NCBI RefSeq assembly: GCF_002557795.1 | Contig: NZ_CP023777.1 | Location: forward strand, 1,690,001 to 1,754,000 | Reading direction: 5' to 3' | DNA: 64,000 nt | From: Chitinophaga caeni | Lineage (GTDB): Bacteria; Bacteroidota; Bacteroidia; Chitinophagales; Chitinophagaceae | In this document: in pieces, positions 55,760 through 63,842 of the stretch | Layout: each line of letters opens with the position of its first letter | Numbering within the stretch: the stretch's first letter is position 1 | Notes under the pieces: generated by a model | What the model was told of the DNA's origin: nothing | Seen by the model: only the letters and a program-made list of their open reading frames with translations | The model's database searches: none | Made by a program: the position numbers and the translations under genes

Positions 55760-57078
55760 GTTTTAATATAGACAAACAAACGCTTGATGAGTTGAACCTA
55801 CTGGGTAAATTCCGGCAGGGATCCGTATATCACTTGTTTAACCGCACCAAGACGCGCGGGGGAGAACAGTTGCTCGACCGGATGTTCCGTAACCCGCTTA
55901 ATAACCACGGGGAGATCAACGATCGTAGCAAAATCATACAATATTTCCAACAATTATCGCTCAGCTTCCCCTTCGATGCGCAACAGGTAACCTTGATGCA
56001 TGAGTATTTCGATACCAGCGGCAACAGCAATCCCGCGTTGACATTCGCCGGTATGCTGGCGAAAAAATACTTGGCCATGCTTACGAGGGATGAACGTTAC
56101 AAGGAAATTATCCAGCGCATGCATGCTACGATTCTTACCTTGAATAAATGTACTGTCCTAGTAAAGCAACTTCATAATATACCGGGGGCTTATGCTCCCA
56201 ACGTTGAACTTATCCGGGAAATACTTAAGGACGAACAGGTAGAAAGATTGTCTGACATCGATATTTACCAATCCATCCCGATTAAAACCTTGTCGCATTT
56301 CGATCACCAGTTACGGAACAGGCTACGGAAGAAAATGGAGGCCGTATTGGCTTTTATTTATGAAATAGACGTTTACATATCCGTCAGTAGCGTTGCCGCG
56401 GCGAAAGGCTTAGGTTATGCTGTGGCGCTGCCGGGCGAGGCCAACGTGCTATCTGCCGAAAACTTACGTCATCCATGCTTGGATCGTGCGGTAGGTAATG
56501 ACATCAGGATGCAAAAGGATTCCAACATGTTGTTTCTAACGGGCGCTAATATGGCCGGAAAATCGACCTTGATGAAATCTATCGGGATCGGGTTTTACCT
56601 TGCCCATATGGGTTTCCCGGTGGCAGCATCCAAAATGGAGTTTTCGGTGAGGGAGGGTTTATATTCATCTATTAACGTAGCTGATAATATCGGTTTGGGG
56701 TATAGTCATTTTTATGCAGAAGTAGTGCGTGTAAAACAGGCAGCATTGGCAACAGCAAGTGGCAAAAGATTGTTATTGATGTTTGATGAATTATTCAAAG
56801 GTACCAATGTAAAAGATGCATATGACGGTACCTTGAGCGTAGTGGAAGGGTTTGCGGCTTATACGGAGTGCCTGTTTATCGTTTCCACGCATATCATAGA
56901 AGTGGGCGAGCCGTTGAAAGAGTATGATAATATCCGCTTTGCCTATATGCCAACCATCATGGAGGGAAATTATCCCCGGTACACGTATAAATTGAAGCAG
57001 GGTATTACCGAAGACCGGCAGGGAATGATGATTATCAGGAACGAAGGAATATTGGAATTATTGAATCGGAAGGTTTGA
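55756..57078 (+). CDS. Truncated MutS-like ATPase 2
   Basis: A 440-residue paralogue of the preceding protein with the same plan: core/lever (ELNLLGKFRQGSVYHLFNRTKTRGGEQLLDRMFRNPL) and ATPase domain with Walker A GANMAGKS at 263-270, Walker B LLLMFDELFKGTNVKDAYDGT and VSTHIIEVGE. Domain I is missing. Since MutS ATPases work as dimers with composite sites, the two adjacent and similar but not identical proteins probably form a heterodimer. Its role beside an ABC exporter and SusCD is unknown. A terminator follows at 57137. Confidence 0.92.
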   Translation: MSFNIDKQTLDELNLLGKFRQGSVYHLFNRTKTRGGEQLLDRMFRNPLNNHGEINDRSKIIQYFQQLSLSFPFDAQQVTLMHEYFDTSGNSNPALTFAGMLAKKYLAMLTRDERYKEIIQRMHATILTLNKCTVLVKQLHNIPGAYAPNVELIREILKDEQVERLSDIDIYQSIPIKTLSHFDHQLRNRLRKKMEAVLAFIYEIDVYISVSSVAAAKGLGYAVALPGEANVLSAENLRHPCLDRAVGNDIRMQKDSNMLFLTGANMAGKSTLMKSIGIGFYLAHMGFPVAASKMEFSVREGLYSSINVADNIGLGYSHFYAEVVRVKQAALATASGKRLLLMFDELFKGTNVKDAYDGTLSVVEGFAAYTECLFIVSTHIIEVGEPLKEYDNIRFAYMPTIMEGNYPRYTYKLKQGITEDRQGMMIIRNEGILELLNRKV

Positions 57079-57136
57079 GCTTAGTTGGTTGGTTGCTCCG
57101 ATGGAGTGACTAGGCTGTTTGGTTTATAATTAATAG

Positions 57137-57174
57137 GGGAGCTGTTTCATCAAGAAGCGGCTCCTTTATTTTTT
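57137..57174 (+). terminator. Rho-independent terminator of locus 3
   Basis: GGAGCTG and CGGCTCC (one G-T pair) form a stem with a 13-nt loop, followed by TTTATTTTTT. It is placed 58 bp after the second MutS-like gene and is the first good terminator after susC. Confidence 0.85.
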
Positions 57175-57216
57175 AGTTGTCAAGGAGAAAAGCTTATAAT
57201 ATTAGATTGATAAAAA

Positions 57217-57525
57217 CATTATTGTCCGACTAAATTTTAATCGTGTGGACTATTGATACATCAATATTTTGATTCAATGTTCATCTGCTCGTTTCTTGTA
57301 CTTTTTTGCTTGCCCAAAAAAGGCACAAATTGGCCATCACGGCCGCCAATTTGATCGCTCGATCGAGCTTTTGTACTACTGTACCGCCAAGCTTCCGTTC
57401 CCTATTAAAAGTGTGAAGTTCCACGGTTCTCTTGGCAGAGCTGAATAGATCATCCTTCGCTTATATCCTTGACCAAGTAAGAAATTCAAGTACATTGATA
57501 TTAATTTTAGCCGGACAACAATGAT
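57217..57525. repeat. MITE-like element, copy B (~309 bp)
   Basis: Left end CATTATTGTCCGACTAAATT, right end AATTTTAGCCGGACAACAAT: the same terminal inverted repeats as copy A at 11131. The right 130 bp align with copy A over most of their length. About 110 bp in the left-centre have no counterpart in copy A; they include TTTTTTGCTTGCCCAAAAAA, a hairpin-type text often seen between Bacteroidetes genes, and the inverted repeat AAATTGGC/GCCAATTT. No ORF. The remaining gap to 57546 holds nothing else. Confidence 0.7.
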
Positions 57526-57546
57526 AAAAAAATAAAAATTTCGTTT

Positions 57547-58596
57547 TTATTCTACATCTTTCCAAGTCGTCCAATTTCCGTGTCCATTTGTTTCGGCCAA
57601 CATGGTTTTAGTTTCATGCCTATCCTTGAATTTTGTTAACTCGATTACAGTTTTGTTTGAACGATATCTTTCCAAGAGAAGTTTTATCCCTTCTACCGAC
57701 AGAAAATAAAAGTCCCGTACTTCACCAACGCGACACAACATTGCATAAAATGCATTCATCTGTTCATGTGTAAATTGATAGAGTACATGTGTGGCATATA
57801 CAATCAAAGCCTGCTTCTTATCTACATTGAGAATTTCCCTTTCAAAATCCATAACTGATTCTGCCTGGCGGAAGTTTATATTTTTCAGCTCATCGAGTTT
57901 TAGCGCTTGATCTAACGCAGTAAATCTTTCTAGTTGATCCGGCCATACCAAGGCCTTCAGCCACAAGGTTTCATCCTTGTCCGATGGGTTAACGAGATGC
58001 TGATCCAATCCGATTTTTCGGATGGGTTGCGTAATGGGGTAAATCTTCGGAACGGGTGAACCTATGGTACTGCTTTTAATATGCACATTACTATCACCGA
58101 AAACTTTTATACCGTTATACCAATACTCGTATTTATCAAAGTTGAGCGTCAACCCGGCACTTGTTCCAATATCAATGATGGTTGTTGGTCTTCCTTCACT
58201 GGCAATTATTTCGGAAAAGATGGGCATTAAATACGAACAGCGGCTGATCACATTGGTCTGGACAATCCTGGAAGAGACCAGTTTCCTAATTTCATTTGCT
58301 TTATCCAGGCAAAACTCTTTGAAAAGATCAAACGGTATCTCATCAATATCATTCTGTGTAATGGAAGGGTAGTATTTAGCTAATTCCGCGCCCCCGGTTT
58401 TTAACAACAGGTAATGGACGGCAGCAAAAAAGATGTTTGGAATTGGTTGACCCTGCCTGGCCGCCGCCGCTATATCCAACAGTTCCGGATCTTTCGCTAT
58501 TTGCAGGCTAAGTTTATAATAAAGGGTCGAATTACCTTTGCATTCGGTTTCAGCAAAGTTTATAAATCGCTGTTTATGTATTTCCTGGTCTTTCAA
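57547..58596 (-). CDS. DUF2332-family protein (methyltransferase-like fold)
   Basis: A 349-residue DUF2332 protein. Family text includes ECKGNSTLYYKLSLQIAKDPELLDIA, FFAAVHYLLL, and IIDIGTSAGLTLNFDKYEYWY, which resembles the SAM-binding GxSAGL loop of Rossmann methyltransferases. The later ALVWPDQLERFTALDQAL and ALIVYATHVLYQFTHEQM are also conserved in the family. No activity is established for it. An 18-bp perfect palindrome sits 19 bp upstream of its start. Confidence 0.85.
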   Translation of the reverse strand: MKDQEIHKQRFINFAETECKGNSTLYYKLSLQIAKDPELLDIAAAARQGQPIPNIFFAAVHYLLLKTGGAELAKYYPSITQNDIDEIPFDLFKEFCLDKANEIRKLVSSRIVQTNVISRCSYLMPIFSEIIASEGRPTTIIDIGTSAGLTLNFDKYEYWYNGIKVFGDSNVHIKSSTIGSPVPKIYPITQPIRKIGLDQHLVNPSDKDETLWLKALVWPDQLERFTALDQALKLDELKNINFRQAESVMDFEREILNVDKKQALIVYATHVLYQFTHEQMNAFYAMLCRVGEVRDFYFLSVEGIKLLLERYRSNKTVIELTKFKDRHETKTMLAETNGHGNWTTWKDVE

Positions 58597-58614
58597 TTTT
58601 ACGTGAACTTTAAA

Positions 58615-58632
58615 ATGTAACTTAAGTTACAT
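58615..58632. promoter_or_regulatory. Perfect 18-bp palindrome upstream of the DUF2332 gene
   Basis: ATGTAACTTAAGTTACAT is identical to its reverse complement. It lies 19-36 bp before the DUF2332 start on the minus strand, a normal place for a dimeric repressor operator. The regulator is not identifiable. Confidence 0.6.
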
Positions 58633-58795
58633 CTAAATATACGCATTATTCAGCTTGTTAAAGCATGTACCCGTGCACACAAGGAGTCCAACATAAACTC
58701 GGCACAGTGACCGAATATCGCCACGATCCAAAGTTTTTTCGTAATGTCTGAAAAGAAGAATACAACTGCTGAAATGTTAGACAAACGGAAGTTAA

Positions 58796-59431
58796 TCATT
58801 TCATTACCTGTACATGTTCCAATGTATCCAAACCATCCATGAATAGTTCATATAACGAATATTGTCCAGAAAAATCGCCTATATCGCCCACCAGGGGGAA
58901 AGCGCCTTCTATTTTTACCCTGCATAACGTGTAATGATCGATGCAAGAGTAGTTCGGGAATAAATTTTCTAGGGATTTTTTACAGGTATCCACAATATCC
59001 CTATGTTTTTCAGTTCCGTTATTGCATTCCAAATAGAAAAAGGAAGCAATCCTGGAAGAGCGATTCCCTGATTTTATCACGGTATCCTGGTAATGTAACG
59101 TGTAATACGGAACCAATAAAGAAAGCAACACTACGAAATTTCTTTCTACTTTCAGCCCATCCAGTTCCTGTCCATCCAATTTAAAAAGCATCTTCAGGCT
59201 AGGGTACTGGATGTGGGAAAAATCCATGACTGATTCCCCGTACATCTGTTTCATAGATTCGATCCATTCCGTCCAGGCATTCCTTTCACCGGATACCAGG
59301 CCGTTAACTTTCCTTTCAATAATAGCCATTGCCTCCGCGTAACCCGGGAATTGATTCCTGTACCCAGGTAACCCTACCGGGAAGTATTCGGCATATGCCT
59401 TGAGCAGTGCAAATATTTTAGATTGATCCAC
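58796..59431 (-). CDS. Hypothetical protein next to the JetA remnant
   Basis: A 211-residue soluble protein without signal peptide. It starts with a helical part (KIFALLKAYAEYFPVGLPGYRNQFPGYAEAMAIIERKV), then strands such as RNFVVLLSLLVPYYTLHYQDTVIKSGN, and an acidic end. It has the look of a conserved soluble family protein but I do not recognise it. It starts 25 bp after the JetA-like fragment on the same strand; it does not resemble the remainder of JetA. Confidence 0.6.
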   Translation of the reverse strand: MDQSKIFALLKAYAEYFPVGLPGYRNQFPGYAEAMAIIERKVNGLVSGERNAWTEWIESMKQMYGESVMDFSHIQYPSLKMLFKLDGQELDGLKVERNFVVLLSLLVPYYTLHYQDTVIKSGNRSSRIASFFYLECNNGTEKHRDIVDTCKKSLENLFPNYSCIDHYTLCRVKIEGAFPLVGDIGDFSGQYSLYELFMDGLDTLEHVQVMK

Positions 59432-59456
59432 ATCTAGAAATTTTATTTAATAAAAT

Positions 59457-59714
59457 TTACCTACAATATTCAGCATACTTTTCATTTACTGTTATAGTTG
59501 GGAAACCATTAGTATAGTCATCGATACCCTGACGTTGCAATCCATAAATGTAATCTCCTAATAGACTTTGCAATTCACTTTGCATATACGAAATCTTGTC
59601 TTGCTGCTTGAATGCCAAATGAAAGAAAGCAACTAGCAGTGGAAAATGCTCTGCCCGTAGCAGCTGAAGAGTCTTGTCATTTTTATAAAAAGATAAGGCT
59701 TTTTCGTAGTTCAT
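59457..59714 (-). pseudogene. N-terminal remnant of JetA (DUF3375, Wadjet-type)
   Basis: An 85-residue fragment from ATG 59714: MNYEKALSFYKNDKTLQLLR, then AEHFPLLVAFFHLAFKQQDK and QSELQSLLGDYIYGL. This matches the start of DUF3375 proteins (JetA of the Wadjet plasmid-defence system): a short helix, the LLRA-h-h-PL-h-h-h-F-h-h-x-h-F motif and the S-E/D-L-x-x-h-L-x-D-x-h-x-x-L helix. Full-length JetA is about 480-500 residues. Here the frame ends in EYCR-stop, and no JetB, JetC or JetD gene follows. The start at 59753 would add 13 unrelated residues. It is a decayed defence gene. Assignment is by recalled family pattern. Confidence 0.65.
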
Positions 59715-59971
59715 GAGATGTTCAATTTTATTAACTCTTCCTGCAATACCCACACGGTTCGTTGGGGATTTTTATTTTTCTTGTCATTTCGTTACAACAT
59801 TTGTTAGGTTCATATGCTATAGAATTTCCTGAAATTCGTTCTAATGTTGTGCAAGGATCGTTTAAATATATGTGGTTATTTGCCAATACGATTGTGCAAT
59901 ATTTTTTATTTCAATCTATATACATATTTTTAATTGTTATTTAACTCACCTTTTAATGGCGCAACACGTTA

Positions 59972-60292
59972 TTAATAATAAAAAACAGTCTCAAAAAAAG
60001 AGGGTGATTTTTCCGCATCAGTATTGAGTAAGAACGGAACAATATCCACTTCATCCGTAGATGATTGTTCAAATGACCGTAAAGCCAGGCGTCTCATGGT
60101 TGACATAGCCTTGATGAAATTGCTTTTGCCGCTGGCATTTGCACCGTAAATCATGGTGCCCTTTAGCAAATCCAACCGATCAGTGGAGGTAATATTTGTG
60201 TTAACATGCTCCTTAATCGAGGTTGCTGCCAGGCTAAGGGTTGTTATTGCTTTGAATGAAAGATAATTGCCAACTGAAAATTCGAGTAACAT
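59972..60292 (-). pseudogene. Truncated AAA (RloA/AbiL-like) ATPase
   Basis: A 106-residue fragment from ATG 60292: MLLEFSVGNYLSFKAITTLSLAA, then MIYGANASGKSNFIKAMSTM, the Walker A of AAA_15/OLD-type ATPases (GANASGKSN), with the usual QF-S-V-x-N-Y-x-S-F start. Complete proteins have ~400 residues with Walker B and often a partner such as RloB. Here the frame stops after SFFETVFYY, where a full-length protein would go on. It is a second broken defence-type gene on the same strand as the JetA fragment. Confidence 0.75.
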
Positions 60293-60720
60293 ACTATTAC
60301 CTTTATGTGGAATATTCTCAAAATACAAATAAATTTAAGAGCATAAAAGTCTGAGAATTTTTACCATTTTTAACATAGTCCTTATTTTGTATTGTTCGGT
60401 ATCACTCGGTATCACATCATAATGGGAGGGCGTCTATTGATCGTATGTTTCAACTTTTCGCTATTTTATTGCTGCTTCAATTGTGTCGACGCTATTTACC
60501 CAATCTCCCTAAACTGAATAATCTCCATACCTATCCGGTAATATCCGGAAAACGACTAATTGGAATTAATTCTGTAAAGGCATTCATCATGACAACATTA
60601 ATATATTTCCTGCAATAGGCTGCTGCTTGTCAATACATCTACCTTTTAAGTTCAACAAATCTCATATCAATCCAATATAGCCTAAGGTCTCGTCCGCAAT
60701 TAGGGATTATATTGACCCTT
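60293..60720. other. Intergenic region without recognisable gene
   Basis: 428 bp, AT-rich, no acceptable ORF on either strand. It contains the short direct repeat CGGTATCACT-CGGTATCAC near 60399. It lies between a truncated ATPase gene and an integrase fragment and probably consists of decayed mobile-element DNA. Confidence 0.5.
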
Positions 60721-61059
60721 TTAACAGATGTAGAATTCCATGATCATTTTCTTTTCTTTGGATCTCCCGGTAATGCTTTCGATTAATTTTTTAGAAGTGA
60801 TTTCCACGCCTTCGGAGTTTAATTTGATCCAACATAACAATACCTTCTGTGCAATAAAATCAAGGTACGCTCGGAGTGATTTTGCATCCTGCCTATTGTC
60901 CGTCACAGTTCCATTCTTTTGGCTCCAACATTTTATGGACCACTTTTTCTTTGTTGAAAACTCTCTTGGAATGCCATCAACGGTGATCCTATAATAAACC
61001 GTTCTCTCATCCTTTTTTCCATTCTTTAGGAAAAAAGGAGTGCATAATTGTAATTTGTC
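60721..61059 (-). pseudogene. N-terminal fragment of a tyrosine recombinase (integrase)
   Basis: The minus-strand frame reads KLQLCTPFFLKNGKKDERTV, then YYRITVDGIPREFSTKKKW, KNGTVTDNRQDAKSLRAYLD and KKMIMEFYIC before a stop at 60721. This is the Arm-DNA-binding and start of the SAM-like domain of Bacteroidetes phage-type integrases. It lacks a start codon (TAA precedes in frame) and the whole catalytic domain with the R-H-R-Y residues. Only ~112 codons remain of about 400. It marks an old integrative element at this place. Confidence 0.8.
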
Positions 61060-61161
61060 TTAATCACGACGATTAGTAGTTAAACAAATGTCGGGTTACG
61101 GACTTTCAAAATCAAGAGGTAAGTTATTGTAGCAGGTTTGTTTTCAGTAATATACGACTGT

Positions 61162-61201
61162 AATCGTGGCAATTTTTTTCGCAGGGAGCGTTGCCACGAT
61201 T
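61162..61201. other. Perfect 11-bp inverted repeat
   Basis: AATCGTGGCAA (61162-61172) and TTGCCACGATT (61191-61201) are perfect inverted arms around an 18-nt loop; a partial third copy, TGCCACGG, follows at 61203. It lies upstream of the integrase fragment and could be an old recombination or regulatory site. Confidence 0.5.
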
Positions 61202-61253
61202 CTGCCACGGTAAAAACAAGCAATTATGAAAATTTTGAAATTTCCATAATTGA

Positions 61254-61289
61254 AAAAGCCCTGTAAATACTCGTACTTACAGGGCTTTT
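61254..61289. terminator. Bidirectional rho-independent terminator
   Basis: AAAAGCCCTGTAA and TTACAGGGCTTTT form a 13-bp perfect stem with a 10-nt loop; the A- and T-runs allow function on both strands. It is located 116 bp downstream of the minus-strand methyltransferase gene and is its likely terminator. Confidence 0.85.
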
Positions 61290-61404
61290 AAGGCTATCTG
61301 AATCTTTCAATGCGGGCTGACAGGGATTACAGTCGAACACCTGATACCACTTTTGATGTTTTTTGACAGTCTTAAATAAAGATTTTTTTAAAAAGTAAAT
61401 TCGA

Positions 61405-63261
61405 TTATGTAATCAATTCTTCACTTAATTGTACTTTATAGTAATCCTCCAAGAAGGCATCTATAATATTTTGATTAGCTTCGTTGAGGATAAAATCAAT
61501 ATCCTCTTCGGAAAAGTCAGGAATGCCAAAATTTTTAATATATGTACCATTTAAAGAATAATAATCTGAGGAATAGGGCTTACTTGTTGTTTTGATATAA
61601 TACCAAAATAATCGAGATTCCATAATCTTTTTTATTAACAGCATCTCATCATCCGTATGTCCTATAATTGCTTGACCATTGTAAAACAACAAATCATCAT
61701 CGTTACTGATTAAGTAGCTTGGGATTTTATCTGAAAATTTTGGAAAAAACAATTTATTAGCAACCTTTTCCAAAGATTGGGTTCTTCCAAAAGCAAACCA
61801 TTTTTCATATTTACCATTGCCTTTATCTCGTTTAGCCAATTCTTCTTTTTTCTTCTTTAGATACTTATAAGCATAAGGAAATTTTTCTTTCAAAACTTCT
61901 TCCTCAAGAGCCTTAGGCTTTGTTTCATCATTATATGGAAACAAAACCTTTTCTTTTACCTCTTCAAAATCAATATCTCTACTCAATTTATTTGAGTTTA
62001 ATATATCTTTACAAATACCCTTTTCTATCGGGTACAAACTCCCATTTTGGAGATAATAAAACTCATCATCTTCCTTTACTGGCTTGAAAATATAAAGGTC
62101 ATTCCTTAGAGTCGCAATCCCATGTCTTGTTCTATATTTTTCTCCAAAAGGAGTTCCTGTTGCTTCAATTTTGGAAATGATTTTATTGTCATTAAGATTC
62201 CAACCTTTTCTTGCATCAAGATTTTGATAATTGATTCTACTATATTGATTTCTATTCGTAGGCAATTCCTTGTCAGCCGATTTATAATATTCGATATAAT
62301 TCTGTTCTGTTCTCTCCAAAAAACAAATACAGGTATAAGTACTTTTAGATTTGAAAATCTGAAGTGTTCCAAAATCAATAATTCTTATTGTAGCTCTATT
62401 TTCTTCAAAATAGTTCCTTAACGCTCGTCCATTTAGGCTTTTGAAAAAAGTATTCATAGTTATAAAACCAAGAATACCATTCTCTGAAAGATTTTCATAC
62501 CCAATCTGAAAGAAAGGAATGTAAAGGTCGGGATTTCCAGAGGTGCATACAGACCAATGTCTTAAATTCTCTTTTACTGTATCTTCTAAGTTTCTCGCAC
62601 ACACATAGGGGGGATTTCCAACTATAATTTGAAAACCTCCAAAATTCTCATAATAATCTTCCCATCTAAACAGCAAAGCATCTCCCTTATGTATATTAAA
62701 ATGAAACTCTTCTGTATCTTCTCCTTCTGATAGCGCTAATAGGCTTAACAAGAGTTTACTGCGTGTAACCGAGTATTCTTGTATATCTAATCCGAAAATT
62801 TGATTTTGAAATATATGTTGGTAGCTATTGCCCGTTCTTCTTCGTAATTCTTGGGAAGCTGTGTACAAGAAGCCTGAACAGCCACACGCAATATCAGCAA
62901 TTTTAACAGTTTGAAGTGTATTCGCTTTGCTACGAAATGCCTGAGCCACAATATAACTCCTTATTTCTGCAGGGGTATATATTGCACCATTTACTATTCT
63001 GTCCGAAGGAGAAATAACAAATTCAAATAGTTCAATTAAATCCTCAATAACAAACTTATCTCTTATTCCATTTATTACTTCTATAAATCCTATTAAGTCT
63101 TCGAAATCCGAATCGCTTTCACGAATACAATAGTTTAATAATAGTTTATTATTGATTACCTCTATTTTATTTATGTATAGAAATGCTGAAATAATAAGCC
63201 TGTCCACAAACCAAGGTTTTGCAGGACACTTTTGACTTAAATATTTTGTTGCGTTTTTCAT
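61405..63261 (-). CDS. Eco57I/TaqI-like adenine-specific DNA methyltransferase
   Basis: A 618-residue class I N6-adenine methyltransferase. Motif X: NGAIYTPAEIR (~91-101); motif I: IADIACGCSGFLY (~121-133); motif IV: IIVGNPPYV with NPPY at 216-219. The second half (~380-610) contains TaqI-like specificity-domain text such as GIATLRNDLYIFKP, EVKEKVLFPYNDETK and YYSLNGTYIKNFGIP. There is no clear PD-(D/E)xK nuclease motif in the N-terminal ~90 residues, so it is probably the modification partner of the HNH protein encoded 1 bp upstream, rather than a self-contained type IIG enzyme. AT-rich compared with the rest of the window, which suggests recent transfer. Confidence 0.9.
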   Translation of the reverse strand: MKNATKYLSQKCPAKPWFVDRLIISAFLYINKIEVINNKLLLNYCIRESDSDFEDLIGFIEVINGIRDKFVIEDLIELFEFVISPSDRIVNGAIYTPAEIRSYIVAQAFRSKANTLQTVKIADIACGCSGFLYTASQELRRRTGNSYQHIFQNQIFGLDIQEYSVTRSKLLLSLLALSEGEDTEEFHFNIHKGDALLFRWEDYYENFGGFQIIVGNPPYVCARNLEDTVKENLRHWSVCTSGNPDLYIPFFQIGYENLSENGILGFITMNTFFKSLNGRALRNYFEENRATIRIIDFGTLQIFKSKSTYTCICFLERTEQNYIEYYKSADKELPTNRNQYSRINYQNLDARKGWNLNDNKIISKIEATGTPFGEKYRTRHGIATLRNDLYIFKPVKEDDEFYYLQNGSLYPIEKGICKDILNSNKLSRDIDFEEVKEKVLFPYNDETKPKALEEEVLKEKFPYAYKYLKKKKEELAKRDKGNGKYEKWFAFGRTQSLEKVANKLFFPKFSDKIPSYLISNDDDLLFYNGQAIIGHTDDEMLLIKKIMESRLFWYYIKTTSKPYSSDYYSLNGTYIKNFGIPDFSEEDIDFILNEANQNIIDAFLEDYYKVQLSEELIT

Positions 63262-63262
63262 T

Positions 63263-63841
63263 CTAAATACTTCCTAATTGTTTTGTATAATTTCTATACT
63301 CTCTATATAACCCCAATACCTTATCTTTTAGAAGATCATTATCTATTGTTTTTAAAACGTTCTCACATTCTTCGATTAGGTTGTCGAGTTCTTCTATTTG
63401 CCATATTATTTCGTGTTGTGGCTTATGAAGCTTCAACTTATAATACATCCATTTACCCAATTGTGTTTGATGGATAATTCTCCCATTAATACATCTCAAA
63501 AACTGCTTATCATATTCGTTATCACAAGGGTCAATAAAACCTTCATCATCTTTATGATGAATTAGTTCGTCTGCTGTCGGCCAATGAGCTCTTTTAGAAT
63601 TATTACAAGACCTGCAAGCATATACAAGATTGGAATAATCTGTATCTTTAATTGTCTTCAGATATTTTTGTGGCACAAAGTGGTCAATTTCAAACCAAAC
63701 AGTTCGCCATACATCAATGTCATTACAATATCCACAACGGCACTTGTAATCTTTCTTCAGTTCTTCTCTGTGGTCAGAATATTTACTAACTACAGTTTTT
63801 ATATCCCTTCTTATTGGAGTTTCTTTTCTAAATGGAATCAT
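63263..63841 (-). CDS. HNH endonuclease
   Basis: A 192-residue HNH nuclease with a zinc-binding four-Cys frame: C36-x-x-C39 (CGYC) and C76-x-x-C79 (CRSC) around FEIDHFVPQKY (H54) and the final CNNSK. The C-terminal ~70 residues are helical (EIIWQIEELDNLIEECENVLKTI). It overlaps nothing, with 1 bp to the methyltransferase gene and 1 bp to the preceding partial gene, so the three are co-transcribed. It is the likely nuclease of a restriction-type system. PtuB of Septu is a further possibility, since it is also an HNH protein, but the partner there is an ATPase. Confidence 0.9.
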   Translation of the reverse strand: MIPFRKETPIRRDIKTVVSKYSDHREELKKDYKCRCGYCNDIDVWRTVWFEIDHFVPQKYLKTIKDTDYSNLVYACRSCNNSKRAHWPTADELIHHKDDEGFIDPCDNEYDKQFLRCINGRIIHQTQLGKWMYYKLKLHKPQHEIIWQIEELDNLIEECENVLKTIDNDLLKDKVLGLYREYRNYTKQLGSI

Positions 63842-63842
63842 A

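Noticed and set aside
59762..59944. 60-aa hydrophobic ORF on the plus strand
   Set aside because: AT-rich, no partner, lies in decayed DNA between two broken minus-strand genes; its membrane-like look comes from T-rich codons.
61310..61350. tRNA 3'-end-like text (GCTGACAGGGATT..TCGAACACC) that could be an att site
   Set aside because: The T-arm is interrupted and the stem does not pair; no acceptor partner or second copy is seen in the window. Too weak to call.
61405..63261. Reading the 618-aa methyltransferase as a complete type IIG restriction enzyme
   Set aside because: I see no PD-(D/E)xK motif in the short N-terminus, and an HNH gene is directly linked; nuclease activity in the same chain is not supported.
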